Shown here: in pieces, positions 8,253 to 15,244 of the stretch
Numbering within the stretch: position 1 is the stretch's first letter
Layout of the letters: the number at the start of each line of letters is the position of its first letter
Source of the DNA: Microcystis aeruginosa W13-11
GTDB taxonomy: Bacteria; Cyanobacteriota; Cyanobacteriia; Cyanobacteriales; Microcystaceae
Assembly: GCA_009995705.1 (NCBI GenBank)
Contig: JAADBR010000107.1
Coordinates: 1 to 15,452, forward strand
Length of the DNA stretch: 15,452 nucleotides
Direction of reading: 5' to 3'
Position numbers and translations under genes: made by a program
The notes under the pieces: model-generated
Databases searched by the model: none
Told to the model about the DNA's origin: nothing
What the model saw: the letters and a program-made list of their open reading frames with translations, nothing else

Positions 8253-8531
8253 TTGCGCTGCTAAATGAAAGGCTACATCTGGTCGCCATGAAGAGATTAA
8301 AAGACCTACTAACTCAGCCTCTCGAATATCTCCTAGATGGTGACTCAGGTTCTGAGCTAAGTCTAATTGCTCAAATAAGGTGGGGGGGGTATTAGGAGCT
8401 AAACTGAGGCCTTTTACCGCTGCTCCCAAATGGAGCAACCAAAACGCCAGTCAAGACCCCTTAAAGCCGGTATGACCAGTAATAAAGACCTTTTTGCCCG
8501 GCCAAAATGCTTCCTTTACCATATTTTCCAT
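8253..8531 (-). pseudogene. rfbG: Truncated rfbG copy with internal stop
   Basis: The minus strand from the ATG at 8531 reads MENMVKEAFWPGKKVFITGH, TGFKGS, then a TGA at 8451-8453 where the intact copy has TGG (Trp27, 6462-6464). In-frame similarity continues to the AAQ at about residue 93, then ends at the junction at 8253. The NAD-binding motif is present, but the active site and the whole C-terminal two thirds are absent. An in-frame ATG restarts a 62-codon ORF after the stop; nothing suggests a working product. It overlaps the 3' end of full rfbF by 16 bp. Confidence 0.92.
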
Positions 8532-8613
8532 CTGGCTTGTCCAGTGTCATAAAGGTGATTGAGTAGTTCCATTTCTCGGTAAGTGTCCATACACTGCCAA
8601 AACCCATCATGCT
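8253..8613. repeat. 361-bp direct repeat, copy B (end of full rfbF and start of broken rfbG)
   Basis: Partner of 6264-6624 with about 90% identity. It stops sharply at 8252/8253, inside what was rfbG codon 93. Towards higher coordinates full rfbF continues. Many of the differences are synonymous, so the two alleles diverged while still functional and were brought together later. Confidence 0.93.
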
Positions 8614-9346
8614 TATAGACGGCGAGTTCTCCTAAAGCGGCCAGGGTTCTTAGGGGCTGTGCCTCAAAAGTCGTCGCATCTCCCTCAATTAAATCCAAAA
8701 CCTTGCGATTTAAGACAAAATAGCCCCCATTAATCCATCCCTCAGCCGTTTGTGGCTTTTCTTGGAATTGAGTGACTAGATTACCCTCAATGATTAACTC
8801 GCCAAAGCGAGAAGAAGGACGAACCGCTGTCATAGTGGCTAATTTGCCATGGGAGTAATGGAAATCCAACAGATCCGCAATATTCACATCACAAACCCCA
8901 TCCCCATAGGTGGCTAAAAAGATCTCGCTTCCACTTTGGTCTATATAAGGGGTGAGACGTTTAAGACGGCCTCCCGTCATGGTTTCCTGTCCTGTATCAA
9001 CTAACCAAATACGCCAGTCTTCTTCCTCGTGTCCACTATCGAGTTTGGTCACTTTTTTATTGCCTAACTCTAAGAGAACATCACTTTGATTCCAATCATA
9101 GCTAAAGAAATAGTCCCGAATCATTTCCCCTTTATACCCTAGACAGAGCATAAAGTCAGTGAAGCCATAGTGGGCATAAGTTTTCATGATATGCCAAATA
9201 ATTGGCCGATTTCCGATGGCAATCATCGGTTTAGGTCGAAATTCGGTTTCTTCCCGCAGTCGGGTTCCTTTGCCACCACACAAGATGGCCACGAGAATGT
9301 TAGACTTATAGTCCTTAACTGTTAAACTGACCGATTGTACTACCAT
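8516..9346 (-). CDS. rfbF: RfbF: glucose-1-phosphate cytidylyltransferase
   Basis: The enzyme joins CTP and alpha-D-glucose 1-phosphate to make CDP-glucose, the first committed step of CDP-deoxysugar synthesis. The nucleotide-binding start is LCGGKGTRLREET (22-34) with Lys39-Pro40 of the substrate site, WRIWLVDTG (111-119) and metal-binding TYGDG (146-150). At 276 residues it is about 15-20 longer than typical RfbF, because of an N-terminal extension before ILVAILCGG. A GTG at codon 19 would give a more usual length but has no Shine-Dalgarno, so I keep the ATG. A TATAAT lies only 3 nt upstream of that ATG, so either the transcript is nearly leaderless or the true start is internal. The stop overlaps the broken rfbG start by 16 bp. 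It is the first gene of the minus-strand cluster. Confidence 0.94.
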   Translation of the reverse strand: MVVQSVSLTVKDYKSNILVAILCGGKGTRLREETEFRPKPMIAIGNRPIIWHIMKTYAHYGFTDFMLCLGYKGEMIRDYFFSYDWNQSDVLLELGNKKVTKLDSGHEEEDWRIWLVDTGQETMTGGRLKRLTPYIDQSGSEIFLATYGDGVCDVNIADLLDFHYSHGKLATMTAVRPSSRFGELIIEGNLVTQFQEKPQTAEGWINGGYFVLNRKVLDLIEGDATTFEAQPLRTLAALGELAVYKHDGFWQCMDTYREMELLNHLYDTGQARWKIW

Positions 9347-9349
9347 TAG

Positions 9350-9355
9350 ATTATA
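9350..9355 (-). promoter_or_regulatory. TATAAT box just upstream of the rfbF ATG
   Basis: A perfect -10 hexamer on the minus strand, 3 nt before the annotated ATG. No good -35 is seen; the best is a weak TGTCAC-like match about 18 nt upstream. If used, initiation would fall at or inside the annotated start codon. Confidence 0.3.
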
Positions 9356-9500
9356 TGGTGAAAGGCTTTTAGAGTGACATCATCTTATCGAGGCAGTTTA
9401 ACACGGGATTCCCGATTGTGTGCAATATCTGTTTAAAAAAATTTTTGTTAAGCGGGTGTCTCTAGTTTATTGCTAAACAGGCTCTTAAATCTTCTAGCAG

Positions 9501-9552
9501 TTATCTTAATGGTGAGGTACGAGGTTTTCCTTTTGGGGAGTCGGTCGTCGGC
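9501..9552 (+). repeat. Dispersed short repeat, copy 2 (upstream of GT39-like gene)
   Basis: Its left half (9501-9525) matches 5124-5148 at 22 of 25 positions. Its right half (9519-9552) matches 11304-11337 at 29 of 34. The common core is TTTTGGGGAGTCGGTC. The copies on either side of the GT39-like gene have the same orientation. Confidence 0.55.
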
Positions 9553-9644
9553 CGGCGATGCCAAATCAGGTTATACTTCATCCTTATCAGCAACTAGGAC
9601 TGGAAATTTGCGCTACCATAGGAAGATAAATATTCGGGGATACG

Positions 9645-11261
9645 GTGGCAAAACTACCAGACAATTTTAGGATAAAAATACCGACAATTATGGGGAAATC
9701 AATCAATAAAGTCCGAGGAACGGCACTGATTTTAGGGATTCTAGCGATCGCCTTTGCCTTTTTCACGAGGATTGTCAGTATTTTTGAATACGTTACTTTC
9801 GATATCGGACCCGATCCCGATCAGATTAGCGGTGCTTATCTTTGGATGGATATGTGGAAGGGAAACTTTCCTCAATTAGGACCCGCGGGTGGGGGTGGAA
9901 AATATGGATTCGTAATTCCTCCCCTCTATGGTTATTTAGCATTTCCTTTGACAATTTTCGGTGCCGATCCCGAATTTCAAGTCCTTACCAATGGCCTATT
10001 TTCTTTTCTATCGATTCCCCTCTTAATCTACTTTGTTTATCAACTTTTAGAAAATGTAGAACAAGATAAACGTCTGCTCCTGTCTAGTTTAGCAGGATTT
10101 TGGTATAGCATGATTTATACGGACTATTTCATTAATAATTTTTCCTGGGGACCTAGCCCAATACCCTTTTTTATGCTCGTTTTTGCTTTACTCTATCGCT
10201 TCCAGATAGAAACGACTAAGCCGCTGCTCTATCAGGCTATAGCTTGGATATTCTTCGGGATTACCGTCGCTATATTGGTGAGTTTACACAGCACCACAAT
10301 GTTAATTATCCCAGCGACTTCTGTTATCGCCTGTCTGTGGTTTGTTTATCGCAATCGCAATGATACTCGTAAATGTCTTTTGCCTTTTCTATCGATTCTC
10401 TCTGCAAATCTCGCCTTGATTATGTATTGGCACAGTGAGATAGTTGGGAGATTTGCCAATACGAGGGGAATCGTGAGAGTGCTCACGGAAAAGGGGGCAA
10501 GTGCCGAACCATCAAGCAATCTGTTCACTCGTATATTTAAAGCGATTTGGGAAACGGTTTATCTGGGCAATCAAGTATTTTTTTTGAATGACAACATATC
10601 GATTTTTAATGTCGTAGTTTCGGCTACTTTTTTTGTCATTTCTCTATACATAGTCATCAAAAAATATCGAGGCAATAAAACAATAATCGGCTTTTTGGCG
10701 ATTACTTGGATAATTTTTCTCTACGCTTCCTCTAATTATCCTGATGAGCATTTTTATTCCCATCGTAAAATCTTACTCTGGTTTGCTCCTATTCTTCTGG
10801 CGATCGCCAGCCTAGCCTATCTAAACTTGACTAGGACTTTCCACAGGATCCTCGCTCTAGTTCTAGCAATTATCATCGGCTATTCTATCGCAACTAATCT
10901 GTATTTTAATCAACGTTATCTTGCTAGTAAATACGGTTCCGAAAGACTCCTATCCGTGGCCGATACAGTGGAAATTATCAATCAGATTCCGGTTGGTTCA
11001 ACCCTTTGCGATCCGGCTAAGAAAGGCAAAAGAAAAGAGCATGGCCAGTACGATTATATCGATACCTTTATGACCAAAAGAGAGCTAATGATCACCAATG
11101 CCTGCCCATCGGGTAGTTATTACATACAGCCGAAATTTAAAATGGCTATGCAAATGAACGATTTATTTCCAATTTTTACCCTCGTCAAAACTCCCCCTCT
11201 CGAACGCCCGATGACTTCCCTTCTGGAAACCCCAGAAGCCTATCTCCATAAAATCGAGTAG
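9645..11261 (+). CDS. GT39-like polytopic membrane glycosyltransferase
   Basis: A 538-residue protein with about 10-12 hydrophobic segments starting at 25-45. The first loop reads TFDIGPDPDQISGAYLWMDM (51-70) then WKGNFPQLGP, with Asp53, Asp57 and Asp59. An acidic first loop followed by 'G..P..GP' is typical of GT39/ArnT-like (PMT superfamily) enzymes that transfer sugars from polyprenyl phosphates on the outer face of the membrane. The C-terminus carries a short soluble domain of about 100 residues with several cysteines. The start is GTG at 9645 with GGGGA 4 nt upstream; an ATG at 9690 is the alternative. It is transcribed away from the rfb cluster and flanked by direct repeats (9519-9552 and 11304-11337), so it may be a separate acquired unit. 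The substrate is unknown. Confidence 0.76.
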   Translation: MAKLPDNFRIKIPTIMGKSINKVRGTALILGILAIAFAFFTRIVSIFEYVTFDIGPDPDQISGAYLWMDMWKGNFPQLGPAGGGGKYGFVIPPLYGYLAFPLTIFGADPEFQVLTNGLFSFLSIPLLIYFVYQLLENVEQDKRLLLSSLAGFWYSMIYTDYFINNFSWGPSPIPFFMLVFALLYRFQIETTKPLLYQAIAWIFFGITVAILVSLHSTTMLIIPATSVIACLWFVYRNRNDTRKCLLPFLSILSANLALIMYWHSEIVGRFANTRGIVRVLTEKGASAEPSSNLFTRIFKAIWETVYLGNQVFFLNDNISIFNVVVSATFFVISLYIVIKKYRGNKTIIGFLAITWIIFLYASSNYPDEHFYSHRKILLWFAPILLAIASLAYLNLTRTFHRILALVLAIIIGYSIATNLYFNQRYLASKYGSERLLSVADTVEIINQIPVGSTLCDPAKKGKRKEHGQYDYIDTFMTKRELMITNACPSGSYYIQPKFKMAMQMNDLFPIFTLVKTPPLERPMTSLLETPEAYLHKIE

Positions 11262-11303
11262 AAACACGTCAACCGTGATAGCGGAATTGGATCGGGATAT
11301 TCT

Positions 11304-11337
11304 GACGAAGTTTCCGTTTTGGGGAGTCGGTCATCAG
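11304..11337 (+). repeat. Dispersed short repeat, copy 3 (downstream of GT39-like gene)
   Basis: It matches 9519-9552 at 29 of 34 positions without gaps and has the same orientation. It lies in the 104-bp gap between the convergent GT39-like and SRPBCC genes. Confidence 0.55.
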
Positions 11338-11365
11338 CAATTTCATAGCCAAGCCGATGATTAGC

Positions 11366-11818
11366 TCACCTTGGCGGCGTATTACTGGCAATATTGAGCG
11401 CATAAAGGCGAAAACGCTCTAAATCAGCTTGCAGGGTTGATTCCACCACTCGACCGAGGAAAAGATTATCCATCAATTTTCCTAACCAACCGGGTATGGC
11501 ATAGGCTGCTGTCAGTCGCACAATACTCCTACCATGACGGTCATAGAAACGAATCGCCCCGCGGTTAGGCAACCCGTCCACGGATTCCCATTGAATTATC
11601 TGATGGGGGACAATTTTCATTATCCGTGACAACCAAGTAAATTCTAGACCACCACTGGCTAACTTCCAACGGGAAAGTTCTGGCTCCTCCTCGAGAATCT
11701 TCACCGATTCGATCCATTTCATCCACTGGGGCATTTGTTCTAAATCTGACCAGAGTTCCCAAACCAGATCGATCGGCGCGTCCACTTCTACCTGTACACT
11801 ATGTTCTAACCAAGTCAT
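11366..11818 (-). CDS. SRPBCC family protein (cyclase/dehydrase or COQ10-like)
   Basis: A 150-residue protein with the SRPBCC (START/Bet v1-like) pattern: an opening strand EHSVQVEVDAPIDLVWELWS (5-24), then W-x-x-W segments (QWMKWIESVKI), a central 'GGLEFTW' strand and a long C-terminal helix ending in RFRLYALNIA. These proteins form a hydrophobic ligand pocket; cyanobacterial members of this type are often annotated as cyclase/dehydrase, and ligand and role are mostly unknown. The ATG at 11818 fits the family start. It diverges from the cupin-tyrA pair across 105 bp, which probably holds both promoters. It is not related in function to the sugar genes as far as can be seen. The family is quite sure; the role is open. 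Confidence 0.82.
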   Translation of the reverse strand: MTWLEHSVQVEVDAPIDLVWELWSDLEQMPQWMKWIESVKILEEEPELSRWKLASGGLEFTWLSRIMKIVPHQIIQWESVDGLPNRGAIRFYDRHGRSIVRLTAAYAIPGWLGKLMDNLFLGRVVESTLQADLERFRLYALNIASNTPPR

Positions 11819-11923
11819 TCGTTAATTCTGGCGATGCTGAATATTTCTATGATAACGGCTATTAGTCTTTAGCTTTTCACTCAATGATAAAATAAAAAAC
11901 AATCTTCGAGGTTTAATTTTACT

Positions 11924-12286
11924 ATGTTAATCAGAAAACTGCTCGAATGTGAGGAATTCATCGCCGGTGATCATACCCGATTGCGTGAGTTATTGCATCC
12001 CGATAAACAGCCCTTAAATCTACGTTATAGTTTAGCCCACGCCCAGGTAGATGTGGGGGAAACTTCTACTCCCCACGCTTTAAAAACTGCGGAAGTTTAT
12101 TATATTCTCCAAGGACAAGGGGAAATGCACATCGATGAGGAAGTGCAATTAGTGACTGTCGGTGCTGCCATTTATATACCTCCTCTAGCTAAACAATATA
12201 TTCATAATTGTGGAGAGGAACCCTTAATTTTCCTGTGCATTGTTGATCCGGCTTGGCGACTGGAAGACGAAATTATCTTTGAGTAA
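11924..12286 (+). CDS. Small single-domain cupin protein with altered metal site
   Basis: A 120-residue protein. Cupin motif 1 is at 45-64: Gly45, His51, Glu57 and Gly64 keep the usual spacing, but the second histidine position is Leu53. Motif 2 is at 80-95: Gly80, Pro86 and Asn95 are kept, but the expected histidine is Gln91, with His94 three residues later. So two of the four usual metal ligands are replaced, and metal binding may be weak, different or lost. It lies 5 nt before tyrA, so the two are almost certainly co-transcribed. A link to aromatic amino acid metabolism is suggested by position only. The ATG at 11924 is the natural start; no strong Shine-Dalgarno is seen. Confidence 0.85.
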   Translation: MLIRKLLECEEFIAGDHTRLRELLHPDKQPLNLRYSLAHAQVDVGETSTPHALKTAEVYYILQGQGEMHIDEEVQLVTVGAAIYIPPLAKQYIHNCGEEPLIFLCIVDPAWRLEDEIIFE

Positions 12287-12291
12287 AACTA

Positions 12292-13137
12292 ATGAATATT
12301 GGCATTATTGGACTGGGTTTAATCGGTGGTTCCTTGGGGTTAGATTTTCGATCGCAAGGTTATAAGATTTTGGGAGTTTCCCGTCAACTATCCACCTGTG
12401 ATATCGCTGCACAAAAAGGAGTGGTAGATGAATCTAGTACCAGTTTAGAATTATTAGCCACTGCCGATTTAATCTTTATTTGTACTCCCATACATTTAAT
12501 TGTGCCAACTTTGGAAAAATTAACTCCCTATTTAAAAACCGAAGCCATTGTCACCGATGTGGGATCAGTTAAAGGGGCAATTGTGGACAATTGTAGTCAA
12601 TTATGGCCGAATTTTGTCGGTAGTCATCCCATGGCTGGGAAAACCGAACAGGGAATTAATGCTGCACAATTGGGTTTATTTGTCGATGCCCCATATCTGA
12701 TTACTCCCCTTGAATCTACTCCTAACTTTGCCGTGCAAATCCTAACCGAAATAGTAGAAAAATTAGGCTGTAAAATTTATTATTCTTCCCCCGAAGAACA
12801 CGATCGAGCCGTGGCATGGATTTCCCATCTGCCAGTAATGATTAGTACCAGTTTAATCCAAGCTTGTGGGAAAGAACAAGACCCGAATATTCGCAAATTA
12901 GCAGAAAATTTAGCTAGTTCTGGTTTTCGCGATACCAGTCGCGTCGGTGCTGGCAATTCCGAATTAGGTTTAATGATGGCTAAATACAATCGTCAAGCTT
13001 TATTGATATCCTTGAAAAATTATCGTCAAAATCTTGATCAAATTATTGACTATATTACAAGAGAACAATGGCAGGAACTAGAGGAAATTCTCGTCTCTAG
13101 TCATCAATATCGAGCCAATTTTCTTCAATCAAAATAA
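12292..13137 (+). CDS. tyrA: TyrA: arogenate (prephenate) dehydrogenase
   Basis: A 281-residue TyrA of the single-domain type. It performs the oxidative decarboxylation that yields tyrosine from arogenate, or 4-hydroxyphenylpyruvate from prephenate. The N-terminal Rossmann fold has GLGLIGGS (7-14). At the end of strand 2, Ser30-Arg31 replace the acidic residue of NAD enzymes, suggesting NADP preference. The catalytic histidine is His112 in GSHPMAGKTEQG (110-121). Further motifs are TDVGSVKG (88-95), EEHDRAVAWISHLP and SSGFRDTSRV. Characterised cyanobacterial enzymes of this form, as in Synechocystis, are NADP-dependent arogenate dehydrogenases, so arogenate is the likelier substrate. No ACT or chorismate mutase domain is present. 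It follows the cupin gene by 5 nt. Confidence 0.95.
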   Translation: MNIGIIGLGLIGGSLGLDFRSQGYKILGVSRQLSTCDIAAQKGVVDESSTSLELLATADLIFICTPIHLIVPTLEKLTPYLKTEAIVTDVGSVKGAIVDNCSQLWPNFVGSHPMAGKTEQGINAAQLGLFVDAPYLITPLESTPNFAVQILTEIVEKLGCKIYYSSPEEHDRAVAWISHLPVMISTSLIQACGKEQDPNIRKLAENLASSGFRDTSRVGAGNSELGLMMAKYNRQALLISLKNYRQNLDQIIDYITREQWQELEEILVSSHQYRANFLQSK

Positions 13138-13205
13138 CATTTTTCCCAGCAATTATACCCCAGCACTGTATTATAGATTTATTCTCAGTAAATCAGTAAA
13201 ATAAT

Positions 13206-13664
13206 ATGAACACCTTTTTTGACTTTGAAGCCGAATTTGTTGACTCCTTACGTTGCCTACCGATGGCTGTGAGAATGAAACTAGATACCTGTGGAGTTAA
13301 ATTAAAATTATCCCATTGGATGCAGTTGAGTCAACCAGAAAGAATGGTATTAGTTAATATGGCTTGTACGACGGCAGCAGAAGCTGCAATTTATCGAGAT
13401 TTTCTGCAAAAATTAATCACAGAAAAAACTGGCAATCCCGCAGGAGAACTAGCAATAGATACCCATCCCGCTTGGCTAGATGATAGCCAGATTCCTGATA
13501 CAGTCCTGGAAAAAGCTAGAGAATTAGAGATTGAAATTAGTTTAGAACAATGGCAAAAATTGCAACCATTCCAACGTTTTGCCCTGATTAAACTCAGTCG
13601 TCCCAGTCACGAAAATCTCAACTTTTATCCTGCCCTCAAAGAGTTCCATATAGTCGATGCCTAA
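13206..13664 (+). CDS. narM: NarM-like nitrate reductase-associated protein
   Basis: A 152-residue soluble protein. The start (FDFEAEFVDSLRCLPMAVR, then KLDTCGVKLKLSHW) and the end (QRFALIKLSRPSHENLNFYP) match the nitrate reductase-associated protein family as I remember it. In Synechococcus, NarM is needed for activity of the ferredoxin-dependent nitrate reductase NarB, perhaps in maturation. Two halves each carry an 'L..W..L...(E/Q)R' segment (about 36-48 and 115-130), hinting at an internal repeat of a helical unit. It begins 68 bp after tyrA, and no narB, nrt or moa gene is next to it. I do not see a clear NtcA site (GTA-N8-TAC) in the gap, so its control is not evident. The ATG at 13206 is the family start. 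Confidence 0.85.
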   Translation: MNTFFDFEAEFVDSLRCLPMAVRMKLDTCGVKLKLSHWMQLSQPERMVLVNMACTTAAEAAIYRDFLQKLITEKTGNPAGELAIDTHPAWLDDSQIPDTVLEKARELEIEISLEQWQKLQPFQRFALIKLSRPSHENLNFYPALKEFHIVDA

Positions 13665-13772
13665 CTCAAGAACCTATGCCAGATTAATTAAGTCCCTTCC
13701 TATCTTACTATCATGACAAGCAAAAGGGCGATCGAGTCGATAAATTAGTATTTTAGACCAGATCGATCTCGA

Positions 13773-13964
13773 TTATACCGTTTCCATCCAGTCAAAAACT
13801 TGATTCAATTGCGACAAATCAATTAAACCGTACTGCCATAAAACCATCGGCAAAGAACCCACCGATGCTTCACAGAGACGCACAGCCATATCGAGGGAAC
13901 GGGGGGAAATTGCTAATTTTTCCAAGAGGAAAGTGCGGAGTTGTTTTTGTTGATGAGCTTCCAT
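13773..13964 (-). CDS. DUF2949 family small protein
   Basis: A 63-residue protein with no signal peptide or membrane segment. The pattern 'LRTFLLEKLAISPRSLDMAV' followed by LPMVLWQYGLIDLSQLNQVF and DWME is characteristic of DUF2949, a short cyanobacterial family of unknown role. It appears all-helical. Convergent with narM across about 108 bp, and divergent from the GT2 gene. An 18-bp palindrome lies about 80 bp upstream of its ATG. The small size makes start and reality less certain, but the conserved motif supports a true gene. Confidence 0.8.
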   Translation of the reverse strand: MEAHQQKQLRTFLLEKLAISPRSLDMAVRLCEASVGSLPMVLWQYGLIDLSQLNQVFDWMETV

Positions 13965-14043
13965 GATTAAAGATCATTTATAATGACAATCTGATTATTG
14001 AATAACTTATCCTTTATTAAAAAGAGATGCTTCCCTCACGGGG

Positions 14044-14061
14044 ATCACCCAATTGGGTGAT
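14044..14061. promoter_or_regulatory. Perfect 18-bp palindrome ATCACCCAATTGGGTGAT, operator candidate
   Basis: The sequence equals its own reverse complement over all 18 bases. It lies between the divergent DUF2949 gene and GT2 gene, 35 bp upstream of a TATAAT facing GT2. Only four T follow it on the plus strand and no gene ends just before it, so a terminator is less likely than a dimeric regulator site. Confidence 0.45.
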
Positions 14062-14096
14062 TTTGTCCAGCAATCGCAATAATTTAAGAGTCTATC

Positions 14097-14102
14097 TATA
14101 AT
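14097..14102 (+). promoter_or_regulatory. TATAAT box upstream of the GT2 gene
   Basis: A perfect -10 hexamer 131 bp before the ATG, without a recognisable -35 at 16-19 bp. It could be an activator-dependent promoter of the kind common in cyanobacteria. Weak evidence. Confidence 0.3.
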
Positions 14103-14233
14103 ATGTCCTACTATCCCGAAATTGCTAGTGGGGATATCAACACTTTCTTTACTTAGAAAAACGATAAAGGGGAACTTTTAGGATAAGCTATTGATAACCT
14201 AGTTTTTGCTCGAGTAGGAGAGAATTGCCCCCA

Positions 14234-15211
14234 ATGAGTCATGCTCCTCAAGTTTCCGTGATTATTCCTTGCTATAATCAAGGTCGCTATCTTGATGATG
14301 CGATCGCATCTGTTTTAGTGCAAACATACCAAAGTTTTGAAATCCTTGTCGTTGATGATGGCTCCACAGAACCAAAAACCATCGAGATTTTACAAGATTA
14401 TCAACAGCCAAAAACCAGGATCATCCGCACAGAAAATCACGGGGTTGCCACAGCGAGAAATCTAGGAATTGCCCAAGCGCAAGGAACCTATATTCTTCCC
14501 CTTGATGCTGATGATAAAATTGCCGATTCCTATCTAGAAAAAGCGGTTACTTTGCTAGAAAGTAATGAGCAATTAGGTATAGTTTATTGCGAAGCGGAGT
14601 ATTTTGGTGATCAACAAGGAATTTGGCCGCTGCCTGAGTATAAATTTCCCGATATATTAGTAGATAATATGATATTTTGCTCGGGTTTGTTTCGGAAATC
14701 CGACTGGGAAACTGCGGGGGGCTATAATACTAATTTAATTTATGGTTGGGAAGATCACGATTTCTGGCTATCTCTGCTCGAATTAGGTCGAGAAGTCTAT
14801 CGTATCCCAGAAGTGTTATTTTTCTATCGACAAAAAGCTGATTCTATGAGTCGCTCAATGACCGCAGAACACTATATCTATTCCTACACCCAACTTTTTT
14901 ATAATCATCCCCAACTTTACTCCCAAAATATCCAAGCCATTTTTGCTGCTTTAGTCACATTAAAAGTTGATATATTCGCTCAGTTGGAACAGGCTAGAGA
15001 ACGAATTAAACAATTAGAAATTCATGAACAAGAATTGCAACAAGACTTGCAAAAAAACCAATTGGATTATCGAGAAAGAGACGAGGAATTACAAAAAGCT
15101 GAGAGTAAAATAGCCGCCATGGAAAAAAGTAAATTCTGGCAAATGAGAAGGGCTTGGATTAAAATGCAAAAATTGCTAGGTTTGCTGGAAAAAGACCCAA
15201 TTTACTCCTAA
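14234..15211 (+). CDS. Family 2 glycosyltransferase with C-terminal coiled coil
   Basis: A GT-A enzyme of about 325 residues, cytoplasmic. The N-terminal strand is QVSVIIPCYNQGRYLDDAI, followed by LVVDDGS (about 38-44), the metal-binding DAD in LPLDADD (91-93) and a later acidic base region GWEDHDFW (171-178), all standard for GT2 inverting enzymes. After the catalytic domain (to about 225) comes a charged heptad-like helix (about 250-298) and the tail SKFWQMRRAWIKM. The coiled coil may mediate self-association or hold the enzyme in a complex. The start is ambiguous: AGGAG (14216-14220) is 13 nt before the ATG chosen here and 4 nt before an in-frame TTG at 14225, which would add three residues. 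Donor and acceptor are unknown. It ends 33 bp before a strong terminator, opposite gmd. Confidence 0.88.
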   Translation: MSHAPQVSVIIPCYNQGRYLDDAIASVLVQTYQSFEILVVDDGSTEPKTIEILQDYQQPKTRIIRTENHGVATARNLGIAQAQGTYILPLDADDKIADSYLEKAVTLLESNEQLGIVYCEAEYFGDQQGIWPLPEYKFPDILVDNMIFCSGLFRKSDWETAGGYNTNLIYGWEDHDFWLSLLELGREVYRIPEVLFFYRQKADSMSRSMTAEHYIYSYTQLFYNHPQLYSQNIQAIFAALVTLKVDIFAQLEQARERIKQLEIHEQELQQDLQKNQLDYRERDEELQKAESKIAAMEKSKFWQMRRAWIKMQKLLGLLEKDPIYS

Positions 15212-15244
15212 AAGTCAGGTAAAAATGGCGATGGATCAAGGCGG

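Larger units (their letters stand above)
9347..9644. other. Divergent intergenic region between rfbF and the GT39-like gene
   Basis: About 300 bp from which both gene blocks are transcribed outward, so promoters for both are expected here. A -10-like TATAAT faces rfbF. A dispersed repeat at 9501-9552 lies near the plus-strand gene. Short ORFs in the region show no coding character. Confidence 0.5.

Noticed and set aside
8250..8438. 62-codon ORF within the rfbG remnant
   Set aside because: It is only the part of the broken rfbG after the TGA, starting at an internal Met. It lacks the active site and ends at the repeat breakpoint; annotated as pseudogene instead.
9470..9670. 66-codon plus-strand ORF in the divergent region
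   Set aside because: Low-complexity, basic translation without recognisable motif, and it overlaps the start of the GT39-like gene in another frame.
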